Shown here in pieces: positions 1 to 6,139 of a DNA stretch of 25,397 bases (position 1 is its first letter; each line of letters starts with the position of its first letter). Where the stretch lies: contig VXPJ01000027.1 of NCBI GenBank assembly GCA_009839635.1, positions 1 through 25,397 of the forward strand. Reading direction: 5' to 3'. The notes beneath the pieces are model-generated. The model did no database searches and was not told the origin of the DNA. It worked only from the letters and a program-made list of their open reading frames with translations. A program made the translations under genes and the position numbers. Source of the stretch: Pseudomonadota bacterium (GTDB lineage: Bacteria > Pseudomonadota > Gammaproteobacteria > UBA4575).

Positions 1-197
1 GTGCTATCGATGACAGTGCCGGCACCGCGTCCGGCGCGGCAAATGGCGGTGGAACTGCGGGCACGTTCAGCGCCACCTTCCACGGCAGCGTGGCAGCCGC
101 CACTGATGGCAGCATCCCGAAACCCAGCTCCGTGGTCGGCGAGTTCAACGCCAACTTCGGTAACGGTATTGTAGCTGGAGGTTTTGGAGCCAGATAG
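1..197 (+). CDS. C-terminal fragment of a TbpB/fHbp-barrel-like surface lipoprotein (partial)
   Basis: The gene enters from the left edge. The frame starting at base 3 is open to TAG at 195-197 and gives about 64 residues. The fragment is rich in Gly, Ala and Ser and ends with VGEFNANFGNGIVAGGFGAR. This matches the closing strands of the eight-stranded C-terminal barrel of transferrin-binding-protein-B-like lipoproteins, which typically end in a G-x-F-GA pattern. Such proteins are exported and displayed on the outer membrane, often with help from Slam proteins. No start, signal peptide or lipobox can be seen because the 5' part lies outside the window. A terminator follows at 313-362. A second protein with a similar barrel ending lies at 12011-12826. 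The barrel family is likely; any ligand is unknown. Confidence 0.55.
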   Translation, partial: AIDDSAGTASGAANGGGTAGTFSATFHGSVAAATDGSIPKPSSVVGEFNANFGNGIVAGGFGAR

Positions 198-244
198 GTG
201 CATTCGCTACGATCAAATAGTAAATCGGGCCATCCAAAGAACAT

Positions 245-272
245 CGCCCGGGTTTGTATGATTTCCCGGGCG
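245..272. other. Hairpin downstream of the TbpB-like gene
   Basis: CGCCCGGG at 245-252 pairs with CCCGGGCG at 265-272 around a 12-base loop. There is no T-run after it, so by itself it is not a classic Rho-independent terminator. It may protect the 3' end of the upstream mRNA or act together with the terminator 40 bases further on. Confidence 0.4.
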
Positions 273-312
273 GTGCCCTTCCAAAGAGAGTAGACACTCT
301 TCGGAAGCTCCC

Positions 313-362
313 GCCGGACCGGCAGGCCTAACTAACGATGTCGGTCCGGCACCTCATTTTTT
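313..362 (+). terminator. Rho-independent terminator of the TbpB-like gene
   Basis: GCCGGACCG at 313-321 pairs perfectly with CGGTCCGGC at 342-350, leaving a 20-base loop. A T-rich stretch ending in six Ts (357-362) follows. It lies 116 bases after the stop codon of the partial lipoprotein gene and separates that gene from the conjugation operon. Confidence 0.8.
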
Positions 363-632
363 CAGTGCGGGTGTTCCCTGTTCCTCATGTGTGAACACCC
401 GCTCACTGATCAACAATCCAGACTCGCAGCCTAGGAAAGGCACTTCAAGCACCTGCATGCAGGCTGCAGAGTCAGGAAGCTTCCTTACCTCTGCATTGCG
501 GCTCCCGGTACTTCCGGGTTCCCGGGGGAATGCACGACCTCTGCTGGGTCGGCCGCCTTCTCGAAGCCGTGCCTAAAGCGCGCCCCTGCCTGAATCGATT
601 TCTCCTCGCGCGCATCCCGGTCATGCCTCACC
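363..632. other. Intergenic stretch before the conjugation genes; no gene supported
   Basis: About 270 bases with short overlapping open frames but no frame that I can relate to a known protein. In related ICEs the gene just upstream of the RAQPRD gene is the TIGR03747/DUF4400 membrane protein, preceded by TraD. Neither is recognisable here. The stretch must hold the promoter for the downstream genes, or the scar of a deletion, but I see no convincing -35/-10 pair. Confidence 0.4.
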
Positions 633-968
633 ATGGCGCGCATGAAACACAAGCACCCATCCCGATGGACCTCCCTTGTACCCCTGCTGTTCGCATGGCT
701 GATGTTGCATGCCGGTCCCGCGCAGGCGCAGGACCCGACAGGCTCCGAGGCCGAGATGCTGGCCCGGATTGTCCATGAGCTGCAAGCGCTCGAGCCGCTG
801 ATCCAAAAGGCCGAATCCGCTGCCATTCCCGAGGTCCGCATCCGCTTTCGCTATGACTGGCTGCGCCGGGACCTGGCCCGCGTGCGGGCCGGCCTTGAGA
901 CCCATCTCGAGGCCGCCGCGGACGAACCCCGGACCTTCGCGCCGCTGCGCGGCGACTACCGCCGGTGA
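633..968 (+). CDS. ICE RAQPRD-family protein (TIGR01690)
   Basis: A protein of 111 residues. Residues 13-32 form a signal peptide hydrophobic core ending in AQA before QDPTG, so the product is probably periplasmic. The mature part is helical, with E-L-Q-A-L-E-P-L followed by RIRFRYDWLRRDLARVR and a C-terminal APLRGDYRR. These are the hallmarks of the RAQPRD family of MPF_G-type (ICEHin1056/clc/PFGI-1) conjugation clusters; its molecular role is unknown. The next gene starts inside its stop codon (GTGA at 965-968), showing translational coupling. The start could be ATG 633 or ATG 642; neither has a strong Shine-Dalgarno. It is the first intact gene of the left half of the split conjugation operon. 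Confidence 0.85.
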   Translation: MARMKHKHPSRWTSLVPLLFAWLMLHAGPAQAQDPTGSEAEMLARIVHELQALEPLIQKAESAAIPEVRIRFRYDWLRRDLARVRAGLETHLEAAADEPRTFAPLRGDYRR

Positions 969-1195
969 GCAGCGCACAGCAGGCCGCCTTCCAGGCCGGA
1001 TCGGGGGTCAGCCCCGCAAACCTGCTTGCGGGGATCGCCGCGGTCACGCTGACGCTCGCCATTATCTGGGGGGCGTGGGTGGTGCTCGGCAGCTTTCGCG
1101 CCTGGCAGGGCGGACAGGCCGACCTGTTCGATCTCGCCTGGGCGGCGCTTCGCGCCAGCATCATCCTGATGGTGCTGGGATTTTACCTGCGGTGA
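965..1195 (+). CDS. ICE membrane protein, PFL_4701 family (TIGR03758/DUF3262)
   Basis: A protein of 76 residues with a GTG start that overlaps the previous stop by four bases. Two hydrophobic helices are visible, about residues 20-42 and 57-74, separated by a short loop with F-R-A-W-Q-G-G. Length, two-helix layout and position directly after the RAQPRD gene fit the TIGR03758 family of MPF_G elements, which is thought to contribute a small pilin-like or inner-membrane part of the type IV secretion channel. The product is an inner-membrane protein; the exact role is not established. Confidence 0.85.
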   Translation: MSSAQQAAFQAGSGVSPANLLAGIAAVTLTLAIIWGAWVVLGSFRAWQGGQADLFDLAWAALRASIILMVLGFYLR

Positions 1196-1227
1196 GACAC
1201 GTCTTGCCGCGCACAGGAGAAAGGCAA

Positions 1228-1578
1228 ATGATCATCAATCTGTTCAAACAGGGCGTGGGCGCATTGGCGCTCGCACTCATCACGGCCCACGCACCGCTGC
1301 GGGCTGCCTTGCCCACCCCGGTCGCCCCCAGCACCAATCCGGGCGCCGGCGACTGGATCGGGTTGATCCAGGGATACATCAAGGACGGCGGCCTGGTGCT
1401 GGGGCTCGCCATCGCGGTACTCGGTTTCCTGTGGGTCGCCTACCTCGGTTTCGCCAAGTTCAACGAGGCGCGCCAGGGCAAGGCCGAGTGGGCCGAGGTC
1501 GGCGTGCTCGGCATCGTCGGAGCCATCGTGCTGACCTTTGCCAGCTACCTGCTGAGCGAGGCCGCGGGCGTCATCTAG
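1228..1578 (+). CDS. ICE membrane protein, PFL_4702 family (TIGR03745/DUF2976)
   Basis: A protein of 116 residues starting at ATG 1228, which has a good Shine-Dalgarno (AGGAG at 1216-1220). An open frame in the same phase extends far upstream, but the signal peptide MIINLFKQGVGALALALITA, with cleavage near LRA/ALP, fixes this start. The mature protein has two membrane helices (about residues 50-72 and 90-110) around a basic, charged loop. The size, the two helices after a leader and the gene order match TIGR03745 of MPF_G conjugation systems, a pilin-like (VirB2-like) small membrane subunit by inference. It is followed after three bases by the next gene. Confidence 0.85.
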   Translation: MIINLFKQGVGALALALITAHAPLRAALPTPVAPSTNPGAGDWIGLIQGYIKDGGLVLGLAIAVLGFLWVAYLGFAKFNEARQGKAEWAEVGVLGIVGAIVLTFASYLLSEAAGVI

Positions 1579-1581
1579 GCG

Positions 1582-1953
1582 ATGTCCGGCGATCACGAAC
1601 TGCGCGCCGAGCGGCTCAACTGCGAACCGCTCGTCTTCAAGGGCTGCTCGTCGTTCGAGCTCGCCATCATCGCCGGGATGAGCGCGCTGGCGTGGCTGCC
1701 GGCAAGCCTTGTGCTGTGCGCGCTTGCGGGCGCGATCACCATGGGCTTTGGCATCGCCGCCATCGGCGTGGTCGCGAGCGTCGTGGTGCTCGCGGGCCTG
1801 TTCCAGCGCATCAAGCGGGGCCGCCCCGACGGCTACTACCAGCAGCGCTTTTTGATCGCGCTGGACGCGCGCGGGCTGTACCGCTCGGGGTTCACTACGA
1901 GTCGGACGTGGCGCTGGCCATCGAGCTGTGCAAGCGCGCGGCGAACCGCGTGA
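1582..1953 (+). CDS. ICE protein PFL_4703 family (TIGR03750/DUF3487), 3' end replaced
   Basis: The reading frame encodes 123 residues. Residues 1-100 match the family: an N-terminal segment with ERLNCEPLVFKGCSSFEL, two membrane helices (about 33-55 and 58-76), then the basic RIKRGRPDGYYQQR motif. This is a VirB3-like inner-membrane component. After about residue 101 (LYRSG, near base 1885) the sequence no longer resembles the family and becomes Arg/Trp/Ser-rich out-of-frame reading of an MscS gene, ending at TAG 1951-1953. The family normally ends about 20 residues later in a short basic tail. The gene is therefore truncated and fused out of frame, and the next genes of the cluster are missing. 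Function is probably lost or impaired. Confidence 0.8.
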   Translation: MSGDHELRAERLNCEPLVFKGCSSFELAIIAGMSALAWLPASLVLCALAGAITMGFGIAAIGVVASVVVLAGLFQRIKRGRPDGYYQQRFLIALDARGLYRSGFTTSRTWRWPSSCASARRTA

Positions 1954-2207
1954 AGCGGGTGCTGGGCTCTCCCGTGCCGACCTGTCTGGTGACAGGCTTC
2001 GGGGACAGTTCCGTGGATCTTGAGATTCGCATCTGGATCAAGGACCCGATGAACGGCTGTGCGAACGTGAAAAACGAAGTCCTGCTTGGCGTGTGGGATC
2101 TTTTCCATGAGCATGGCGTGCAGATTCCGTACCCGCAAAGAGACCTGCATGTGAAATCCATTGCCAAGGACGTTGGTCTTCCTCCCAGTCCTGATGCAGG
2201 TACCTGA
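1885..2207 (+). pseudogene. 3' remnant of a small-conductance mechanosensitive channel gene (mscS family)
   Basis: In a different frame from the ICE gene, the sequence from about 1885 to TGA 2205-2207 encodes about 107 residues beginning GVHYESDVALAIELCKRA. It continues with a TGFGDSSVDLEIRIWI segment and FHEHGVQIPYPQRDLHVKS. This is the cytoplasmic C-terminal domain of MscS-family channels; the T-GFGDSS-x-x-x-E-R-W and IPxPQRDLH motifs are diagnostic. No start codon, membrane helices or beta domain precede it, so it is a 5'-truncated remnant. The longer open frame reaching back to 1431 is only a shadow of the ICE genes. The breakpoint lies in or next to the bases that also encode LYRSG of the ICE protein. 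Confidence 0.85.
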
Positions 2208-2226
2208 CACCCTGTGAGGAGAATGA

Positions 2227-2844
2227 ATGGAAATAACGTTACCTGCACTGGATATCGAAAGAAAATCAGGAGAAGAGTGTTTTCGTAAGGACGGCTCTGA
2301 CCTTGATTTCGATCTTTTGGACTTCTGGCAGTGGTCGATGTCCGACTTGGTCAACAATGCTACCCGCGGTGTCTTGGCCGAGTACATTGTAGCCCGGGCA
2401 CTTGACGTGCCTGTTGATAAGACTCGTGATTTCTGGGCTCCTTATGATCTTGCCGTACCTGGACCTGACAAGGTCAAGACCAAGGTCGAGGTCAAGTCCT
2501 CGAGTTATGTGCAGAGCTGGGGACAATCCGGCTTTTCCTCCATCAGCTTTGATATTTCACCTTCGTATGCATGGGATTACGAAACCGGAGAGTTTGATGA
2601 CGAATACAAGCGACAGGCAGACGTCTATGTATTCGCGTTACTAGCCCATAAAGACAAGTTGACGATCAGCCCGATGAACCTCGATCAATGGAAGTTCTAT
2701 GTGCTGTCAACTGCAGTGTTGGACGAGCATCTTGGAGATCAAAAGAGAATTGCATTAGGTGGAGTTGAAAAGTATGCCTCACCGATCAGTTTCAAGGAAC
2801 TTAAAGTTGCAGTGTCTCAAGCCATAACCACGCCCTTGGGCTAG
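2227..2844 (+). CDS. PD-(D/E)xK nuclease-like hypothetical protein
   Basis: A protein of 205 residues, with Shine-Dalgarno GAGGAG (2216-2221) just before ATG 2227. Residues 45-100 show the order expected for a PD-(D/E)xK fold: a helix with RGVLAEYIVARAL (conserved Glu), then YDLAVPG (Asp), then KVEVKSSSYVQSW, giving an E-x-K pair. The later part contains KRQADVYVFALLAHKD and DQWKFYVL, features that I associate with a family of stand-alone, uncharacterised proteins in genomic islands. Cleavage of DNA is an inference from the motif; the substrate is unknown. No methyltransferase is adjacent, so a classical restriction system is not supported. Base composition is AT-richer than the ICE genes, and the gene sits directly after the mscS remnant. 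Confidence 0.65.
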   Translation: MEITLPALDIERKSGEECFRKDGSDLDFDLLDFWQWSMSDLVNNATRGVLAEYIVARALDVPVDKTRDFWAPYDLAVPGPDKVKTKVEVKSSSYVQSWGQSGFSSISFDISPSYAWDYETGEFDDEYKRQADVYVFALLAHKDKLTISPMNLDQWKFYVLSTAVLDEHLGDQKRIALGGVEKYASPISFKELKVAVSQAITTPLG

Positions 2845-2902
2845 GCACTGCAGCTCAGCCTGTAACTAGAGTTGAGCCCAAAAGAGGCACCACGACAAAT
2901 GG

Positions 2903-3199
2903 CTACGTGGCGACACGTACAAGCCGTTGTTTGAACCAATCTGCAAGTTCATCATACCCAATCTTTCCTTGGGCAACGCTCGTTATAGTATCTGCTATGA
3001 CTATATCGTCTTCGACAAAGGTATAGCCGCTTCTCTCCGCCAGCAGCTCAACTAGATACAAGGCTGTACGCTTATTTCCATCCGAGAATCCGTGATTGGT
3101 GACAATGCCGTGAAGCAAAGCTGCCGCTTTCTGATGGATAAACCGGTGATAGCCATGGTATGGGCGGGCAATCGCCGACTGGATTGCATGCTCACTCAC
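2903..3199 (-). CDS. doc: Doc/Fic-family death-on-curing toxin, start region damaged
   Basis: The open part from GTG 3199 gives 98 residues. It contains TNHGFSDGNKRTALYLVELL, the HxFx(D/N)GNKR Fic/Doc active-site motif; Doc proteins phosphorylate EF-Tu and halt translation. Family members begin about 30 residues earlier with a helix ending in GGAPGI. That segment is present upstream in the same frame (HYRITWADAVRGHEQ, then LEDGGAPGI, about 3275-3200), but no ATG, GTG or TTG precedes it before the in-frame TAG at 3292-3290. An AGG codon (3280-3278) sits where a start is expected. Either a non-standard start is used, a shorter protein starts at GTG 3199, or the toxin is inactivated. The antitoxin gene lies immediately upstream. 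Confidence 0.8.
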   Translation of the reverse strand: MSEHAIQSAIARPYHGYHRFIHQKAAALLHGIVTNHGFSDGNKRTALYLVELLAERSGYTFVEDDIVIADTITSVAQGKIGYDELADWFKQRLVRVAT

Positions 3200-3278
3200 G
3201 ATTCCTGGAGCGCCGCCATCCTCAAGTGCTTGTTCATGACCGCGGACAGCATCAGCCCACGTGATGCGGTAATGTGGC

Positions 3279-3515
3279 CTAGCGATTAGCTAACACCCGC
3301 ATAGCTTTTCTTCGCTTTATGGAAGTTTCCTTGATGATTCGCTCGGAAGTCCGGGTCACTGTCTTCGGTGAGGCATCCCGACCTCTAGTGTTGGACTTCT
3401 GTGACAAGACAAACCGACCTGTAGAGCTACCTCTCTTCGAGGTAGAACTTTTCCTCTCAATAGGGCGAAGAGAGTGCTGGCTTCTAGATGTGGGTGTTTT
3501 TGAGCGCTTTGACAT
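3279..3515 (-). CDS. Antitoxin partner of the Doc toxin
   Basis: A protein of 78 residues. I choose ATG 3515 over the upstream ATG 3542 because AAGGG lies eight bases before it. The product is strongly basic and probably disordered in its N-terminal half (many Lys, Arg, Ser). It ends with ERIIKETSIKRRKAMRVLAN followed by Arg, a C-terminal helix typical of the small antitoxins that precede Doc genes in proteobacteria; this helix would block the toxin active site. Its stop codon overlaps the start of the toxin-homologous region, as usual for such pairs. A promoter is visible at 3557-3585. The antitoxin is intact even though the toxin start is not. Confidence 0.65.
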   Translation of the reverse strand: MSKRSKTPTSRSQHSLRPIERKSSTSKRGSSTGRFVLSQKSNTRGRDASPKTVTRTSERIIKETSIKRRKAMRVLANR

Positions 3516-3556
3516 TAGATGACCCTTGAGGAACTCAATCAATACAGGCCGCCTTC

Positions 3557-3585
3557 ATTTTATCAAGCCCAAAATAACCGGTCAA
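3557..3585 (-). promoter_or_regulatory. Sigma-70 promoter of the antitoxin-doc operon
   Basis: Reading the minus strand, TTGACC (3585-3580) is followed after exactly 17 bases by TAAAAT (3562-3557). The expected transcription start is near 3550, 35 bases before ATG 3515. An ATTTT/AAAAT inverted pair overlaps the spacer and -10 and could be an operator for the antitoxin. Confidence 0.65.
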
Positions 3586-3646
3586 AATCGACTCCTCCCA
3601 GAAAGCTTGCGAGCACGCAGGGGACATATCCCAAGTTCGCCATGAC

Positions 3647-4453
3647 TCATTTGCTTGCAGCAACGCTGGCTACCTGGTATCCGCAAATCCACTTCCTTGC
3701 GATCAACTCGGGAATGATGGCCTGCAGGGAAATCCTCATCGATTCCTGTTCGACAAGTGTCTCAAGTTCCCCAAACGCACAACCCTGATCAATCTTGTTC
3801 ATCACCCACTGGAAGGCATGATCGATCCTGTGGATGCGTGGCTTGAATTCTTCCCTTGCGACACACAGGTACTGGGGTTCATCGATGGCTGTAACTTCCT
3901 TGGTTCCACCTTGCCCCTGGTGAGCCCTCCACAATTCGTAGACTGGATAGTCGGACTTCAGTGTCGCAACCGATGCGCCCAGCACAAAGTGCAGCTTGCG
4001 GTAATCGTCCTCATCGAGCATTGCCAGCGCCCGGAAATCAAATGCCGCATCTTCCCGGGTGTAATAGGCCTGCTCGTACAACCATTCCAGTCGTGCCAGG
4101 TCGGCCAGGTAGGGGTACTCGGCCAGCTCTGCATGATGCTCAATGAATTCCCGCATAAAGTCGGGGAAGGCTTGCCCGTAGCGGTTTAAATCTTGGTGCG
4201 TTGCAGGGTTCCCATAATAGAACTCGGTGGCCAGTTGCCTGAAATAGCGTTCCCCGAGGATCTTCTCACAGCACGCGTAGGTGGTTGCCAGGGCCCGCAC
4301 ATGGGCTTCGCGCATCGTGGTGCGGTAGATGTCCATGCGCCTCTCCCGGGAGATCTTCCCGCCCTCACGCACTAGCTCAATGGCCGCAGCATCCGCCTTG
4401 CGATGCTTGATGCTGGACCAGAACTTGCGCTGGGTGGCTTGCAGTTCAGGCAT
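3647..4453 (-). CDS. bufC: Bufferin maturation partner BufC (DUF2063/HvfC family)
   Basis: A protein of 268 residues. The N-terminal half (about residues 5-100) carries the DUF2063 pattern: QRKFWSSI, then RRMDIYRTTMREAHVRAL, then ERYFRQLATEFYYGNPATH. The second half contains LADLARLEWLYEQAYYTRED and a mixed alpha/beta C-terminal domain. These proteins act as partners of DUF692 oxidases (compare MbnC), helping present the precursor peptide. It lies five bases after the bufB stop, in the order bufA-bufB-bufC known for bufferin and gig operons. The old family name, putative DNA-binding protein, is misleading; the operon context points to peptide modification in the cytoplasm. It ends the operon; no DoxX-like gene follows. 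Confidence 0.85.
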   Translation of the reverse strand: MPELQATQRKFWSSIKHRKADAAAIELVREGGKISRERRMDIYRTTMREAHVRALATTYACCEKILGERYFRQLATEFYYGNPATHQDLNRYGQAFPDFMREFIEHHAELAEYPYLADLARLEWLYEQAYYTREDAAFDFRALAMLDEDDYRKLHFVLGASVATLKSDYPVYELWRAHQGQGGTKEVTAIDEPQYLCVAREEFKPRIHRIDHAFQWVMNKIDQGCAFGELETLVEQESMRISLQAIIPELIARKWICGYQVASVAASK

Positions 4454-4458
4454 GGGGT

Positions 4459-5316
4459 TCAGTTTCGAGCATTTGTTGCCTGCGACTGGCTCTCTCTTGC
4501 CTTGTTGGCCTCACACAGCAGTGTCGCAAACGGTGGCAGGTCGTTGTCCCATTCGATTAGTGTCGGGATGGACACGGTTTTTTTCGTGATCTGCCGGTAC
4601 AGTTCCCAGACGGGATCGGACACCCGGTTGTTGTGGGCATCGAGCAGGTACTCGCCCTTGTGCTCGAACCCTGCAAGATGAATTTCGGCTACCCGATCGA
4701 GCGGAATATTCTCAATGTACTCTACGGCATCGGTGCCGTTGTTGTAGTGGCCTACATGGATGTTGTTCAGATCCAGCAGGATTTGGCTGCCGGACTCTTC
4801 TGCCACGGCTGTCAGGAATTCCCACTCATTCAGTTCGGAGGCGGCAAACTCCAGGTAGCTTGAGACGTTCTCCACCACCAGGGCGGTCCCAAGATAGTCC
4901 TGGATGTCGCGGATGCGCCGGCTGACGTGATGCACCGCCTCCTCGGTATAGGGCAGGGGCAGCAGGTCGTGGGCATGGTGGGATTGATACGAGGTCCAGC
5001 ACAGGTGATCGGAGATATGCATGGGTTCGAGTTCCCTGGCAAGGGTCTTGATCTTGTCCAGGTAGGTGAAATCGAGGGGGTCGGTGCCGCCCAAGGACAT
5101 GCCGACGCAATGCAGGCTGACCGGATAATGCTCTCGGATGAGATAGGCTTGCTGCCGGGTATAGCCTCCGTCGCACAGGTGGTTGTCGGTCAGCAACTCG
5201 AAGAAATCGAGGTTGGGGCGGGTTTCAATGATTTCCCTGACATGCGGGGAGCGAAGCCCCACTCCGGTCCTTGGAGTGCAGGGCTTTGCCGGATCCTGTG
5301 GCGGATTGCATCCCAC
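4459..5316 (-). CDS. bufB: Bufferin maturation oxidase BufB (DUF692, multinuclear iron-dependent oxidase)
   Basis: A protein of 285 residues with a TIM-barrel DUF692 signature in order: FFELLTDNHL (about 38-47), SLHCVGMSLGG (67-77), HISDHLCW (100-107), LVVENVSSY, LLDLNNIHVGHY, AEIHLAGFEHKG and TLIEWD. The His, Asp and Glu residues in these motifs are the expected ligands of the iron cluster. Enzymes of this family convert Cys residues of precursor peptides into oxazolone/thioamide or thiooxazole groups that bind copper. The gene sits 15 bases after bufA, with GGGGTGGG directly before ATG 5316. The substrate is almost certainly the adjacent BufA peptide. The first 15 residues are poorly conserved, so a later start cannot be excluded. 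Confidence 0.9.
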   Translation of the reverse strand: MGCNPPQDPAKPCTPRTGVGLRSPHVREIIETRPNLDFFELLTDNHLCDGGYTRQQAYLIREHYPVSLHCVGMSLGGTDPLDFTYLDKIKTLARELEPMHISDHLCWTSYQSHHAHDLLPLPYTEEAVHHVSRRIRDIQDYLGTALVVENVSSYLEFAASELNEWEFLTAVAEESGSQILLDLNNIHVGHYNNGTDAVEYIENIPLDRVAEIHLAGFEHKGEYLLDAHNNRVSDPVWELYRQITKKTVSIPTLIEWDNDLPPFATLLCEANKARESQSQATNARN

Positions 5317-5331
5317 CCCGGTGGGCCTAGC

Positions 5332-5619
5332 TTACTTGGCGGGTTTGACAGCCTTGACCAGGCCACCGATCTTGGCGCAGGTGCCTTCCGGCAGATAGAC
5401 CCACTCATGCTCGGAGTTGTCCTCGGTGGCCTGTCCTGCACACTTGTGCTTGCCATCGAAGGAGCCGCAATCGTTCATGCCGGCCTTGGCAACCCCCGCA
5501 CATTTTTCCCAGTTTTTCGGTGCATCCGGGACACCAGCCAGGGCATTGCTGGCGGCAAGGCCTGCGCCGATGGCAAAGATTCCCGCGATGGTGGATCGAA
5601 GTATGGTTTGTTTTTTCAT
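5332..5619 (-). CDS. bufA: Bufferin precursor peptide BufA (DUF2282)
   Basis: A protein of 95 residues with a clear Sec signal peptide (MKKQTILRST start, hydrophobic core, ALA/GVP cleavage near residue 28). The mature region has the four conserved cysteines of DUF2282 at positions 40, 51, 60 and 81: WEKCAGVAKAGMNDCG, then HKCAGQATEDN, then LPEGTCAKIGG. Characterised bufferins are exported peptides in which Cys residues are modified by BufB/BufC to thiooxazole groups, and they bind copper in the periplasm. Shine-Dalgarno AAGGAG lies nine bases before the ATG. A 217-base divergent intergenic region separates it from higB and must hold its promoter; I saw no clear sigma-factor motif there. Confidence 0.9.
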   Translation of the reverse strand: MKKQTILRSTIAGIFAIGAGLAASNALAGVPDAPKNWEKCAGVAKAGMNDCGSFDGKHKCAGQATEDNSEHEWVYLPEGTCAKIGGLVKAVKPAK

Positions 5620-5802
5620 GAGGCTGGTCTCCTTGGTTATGGGGATATGTTGGACACGACACTGCTTCAGTGGCCAATGAATGTTTGGACAGGTGATCGG
5701 GTATTTAGTTGCACACTCCCGCAGTCAGATGAATCCCTCCGCAGACTTGGGTGCGCGACCTGCACCCGGATTCACACCAAAGCAAAGGACTCTGAATGCG
5801 GC

Positions 5803-5831
5803 TTGTGTTAGTCCCATATTGGGACTATACT
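5803..5831 (+). promoter_or_regulatory. higBA promoter with palindromic operator
   Basis: TTGTGT (5803-5808), a 17-base spacer and TATACT (5826-5831) form a good sigma-70 promoter. The perfect inverted repeat TAGTCCCA-TAT-TGGGACTA (5809-5827) fills the whole spacer and touches the -10, the expected place for HigA to bind and repress. The predicted transcription start falls at about 5837-5838, on the higB start codon, so the transcript is likely leaderless. Confidence 0.75.
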
Positions 5832-5836
5832 TGGGC

Positions 5837-6139
5837 ATGAGAATAATTGCTTTGTCAGCACTCAAGGCATTTTGGGGGAAAAACCCCCAGCATTCAGATG
5901 CAACCGACCCTGTACTGGCCTGGTACCGGTATGCACTGAAAGCAGACTGGAAAACCCCTGTAGATGTAAAACGGGATTTTGGAAATGCCAGTATCCTGAA
6001 GGATGGCAGGGTCGTTTTTAACATTGCCGGCAACAAGTACCGGTTGGTCGTATGGATCAACTACGCCTATCAGGTGGTTTATATCCGCTTCATAGGCACT
6101 CATGACGAGTATGACAAAATTGACGCGCAGACGATTTGA
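5837..6139 (+). CDS. higB: HigB-family mRNA interferase toxin
   Basis: A protein of 100 residues starting at ATG 5837; the open frame extends further upstream, but that part overlaps the promoter. The sequence fits the HigB_toxin family (PF09907): MRIIALSALKAFW, then WYRYALKADWKTP, GRVVFNIAGNKYRLVVWINY and RFIGTHDEYDKID. Such toxins cleave mRNA on the ribosome. The stop codon overlaps the antitoxin ATG (TGATG at 6137-6141). Toxin-first order is normal for higBA. All the conserved segments are present, so it is probably functional. Confidence 0.9.
   Translation: MRIIALSALKAFWGKNPQHSDATDPVLAWYRYALKADWKTPVDVKRDFGNASILKDGRVVFNIAGNKYRLVVWINYAYQVVYIRFIGTHDEYDKIDAQTI

Noticed and set aside
1431..1884. 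The long plus-strand open frame running into the mscS remnant as a single protein
   Set aside because: Before about 1885 it is Arg-rich, out-of-frame reading of two conjugation genes; only the last 107 codons resemble a real protein.
3647..5619. Reading the DUF692/DUF2063/DUF2282 set as a methanobactin cluster
   Set aside because: The precursor is a DUF2282 peptide with a Sec signal and four Cys, and there is no methanobactin-type short peptide or transporter; bufferin fits better.
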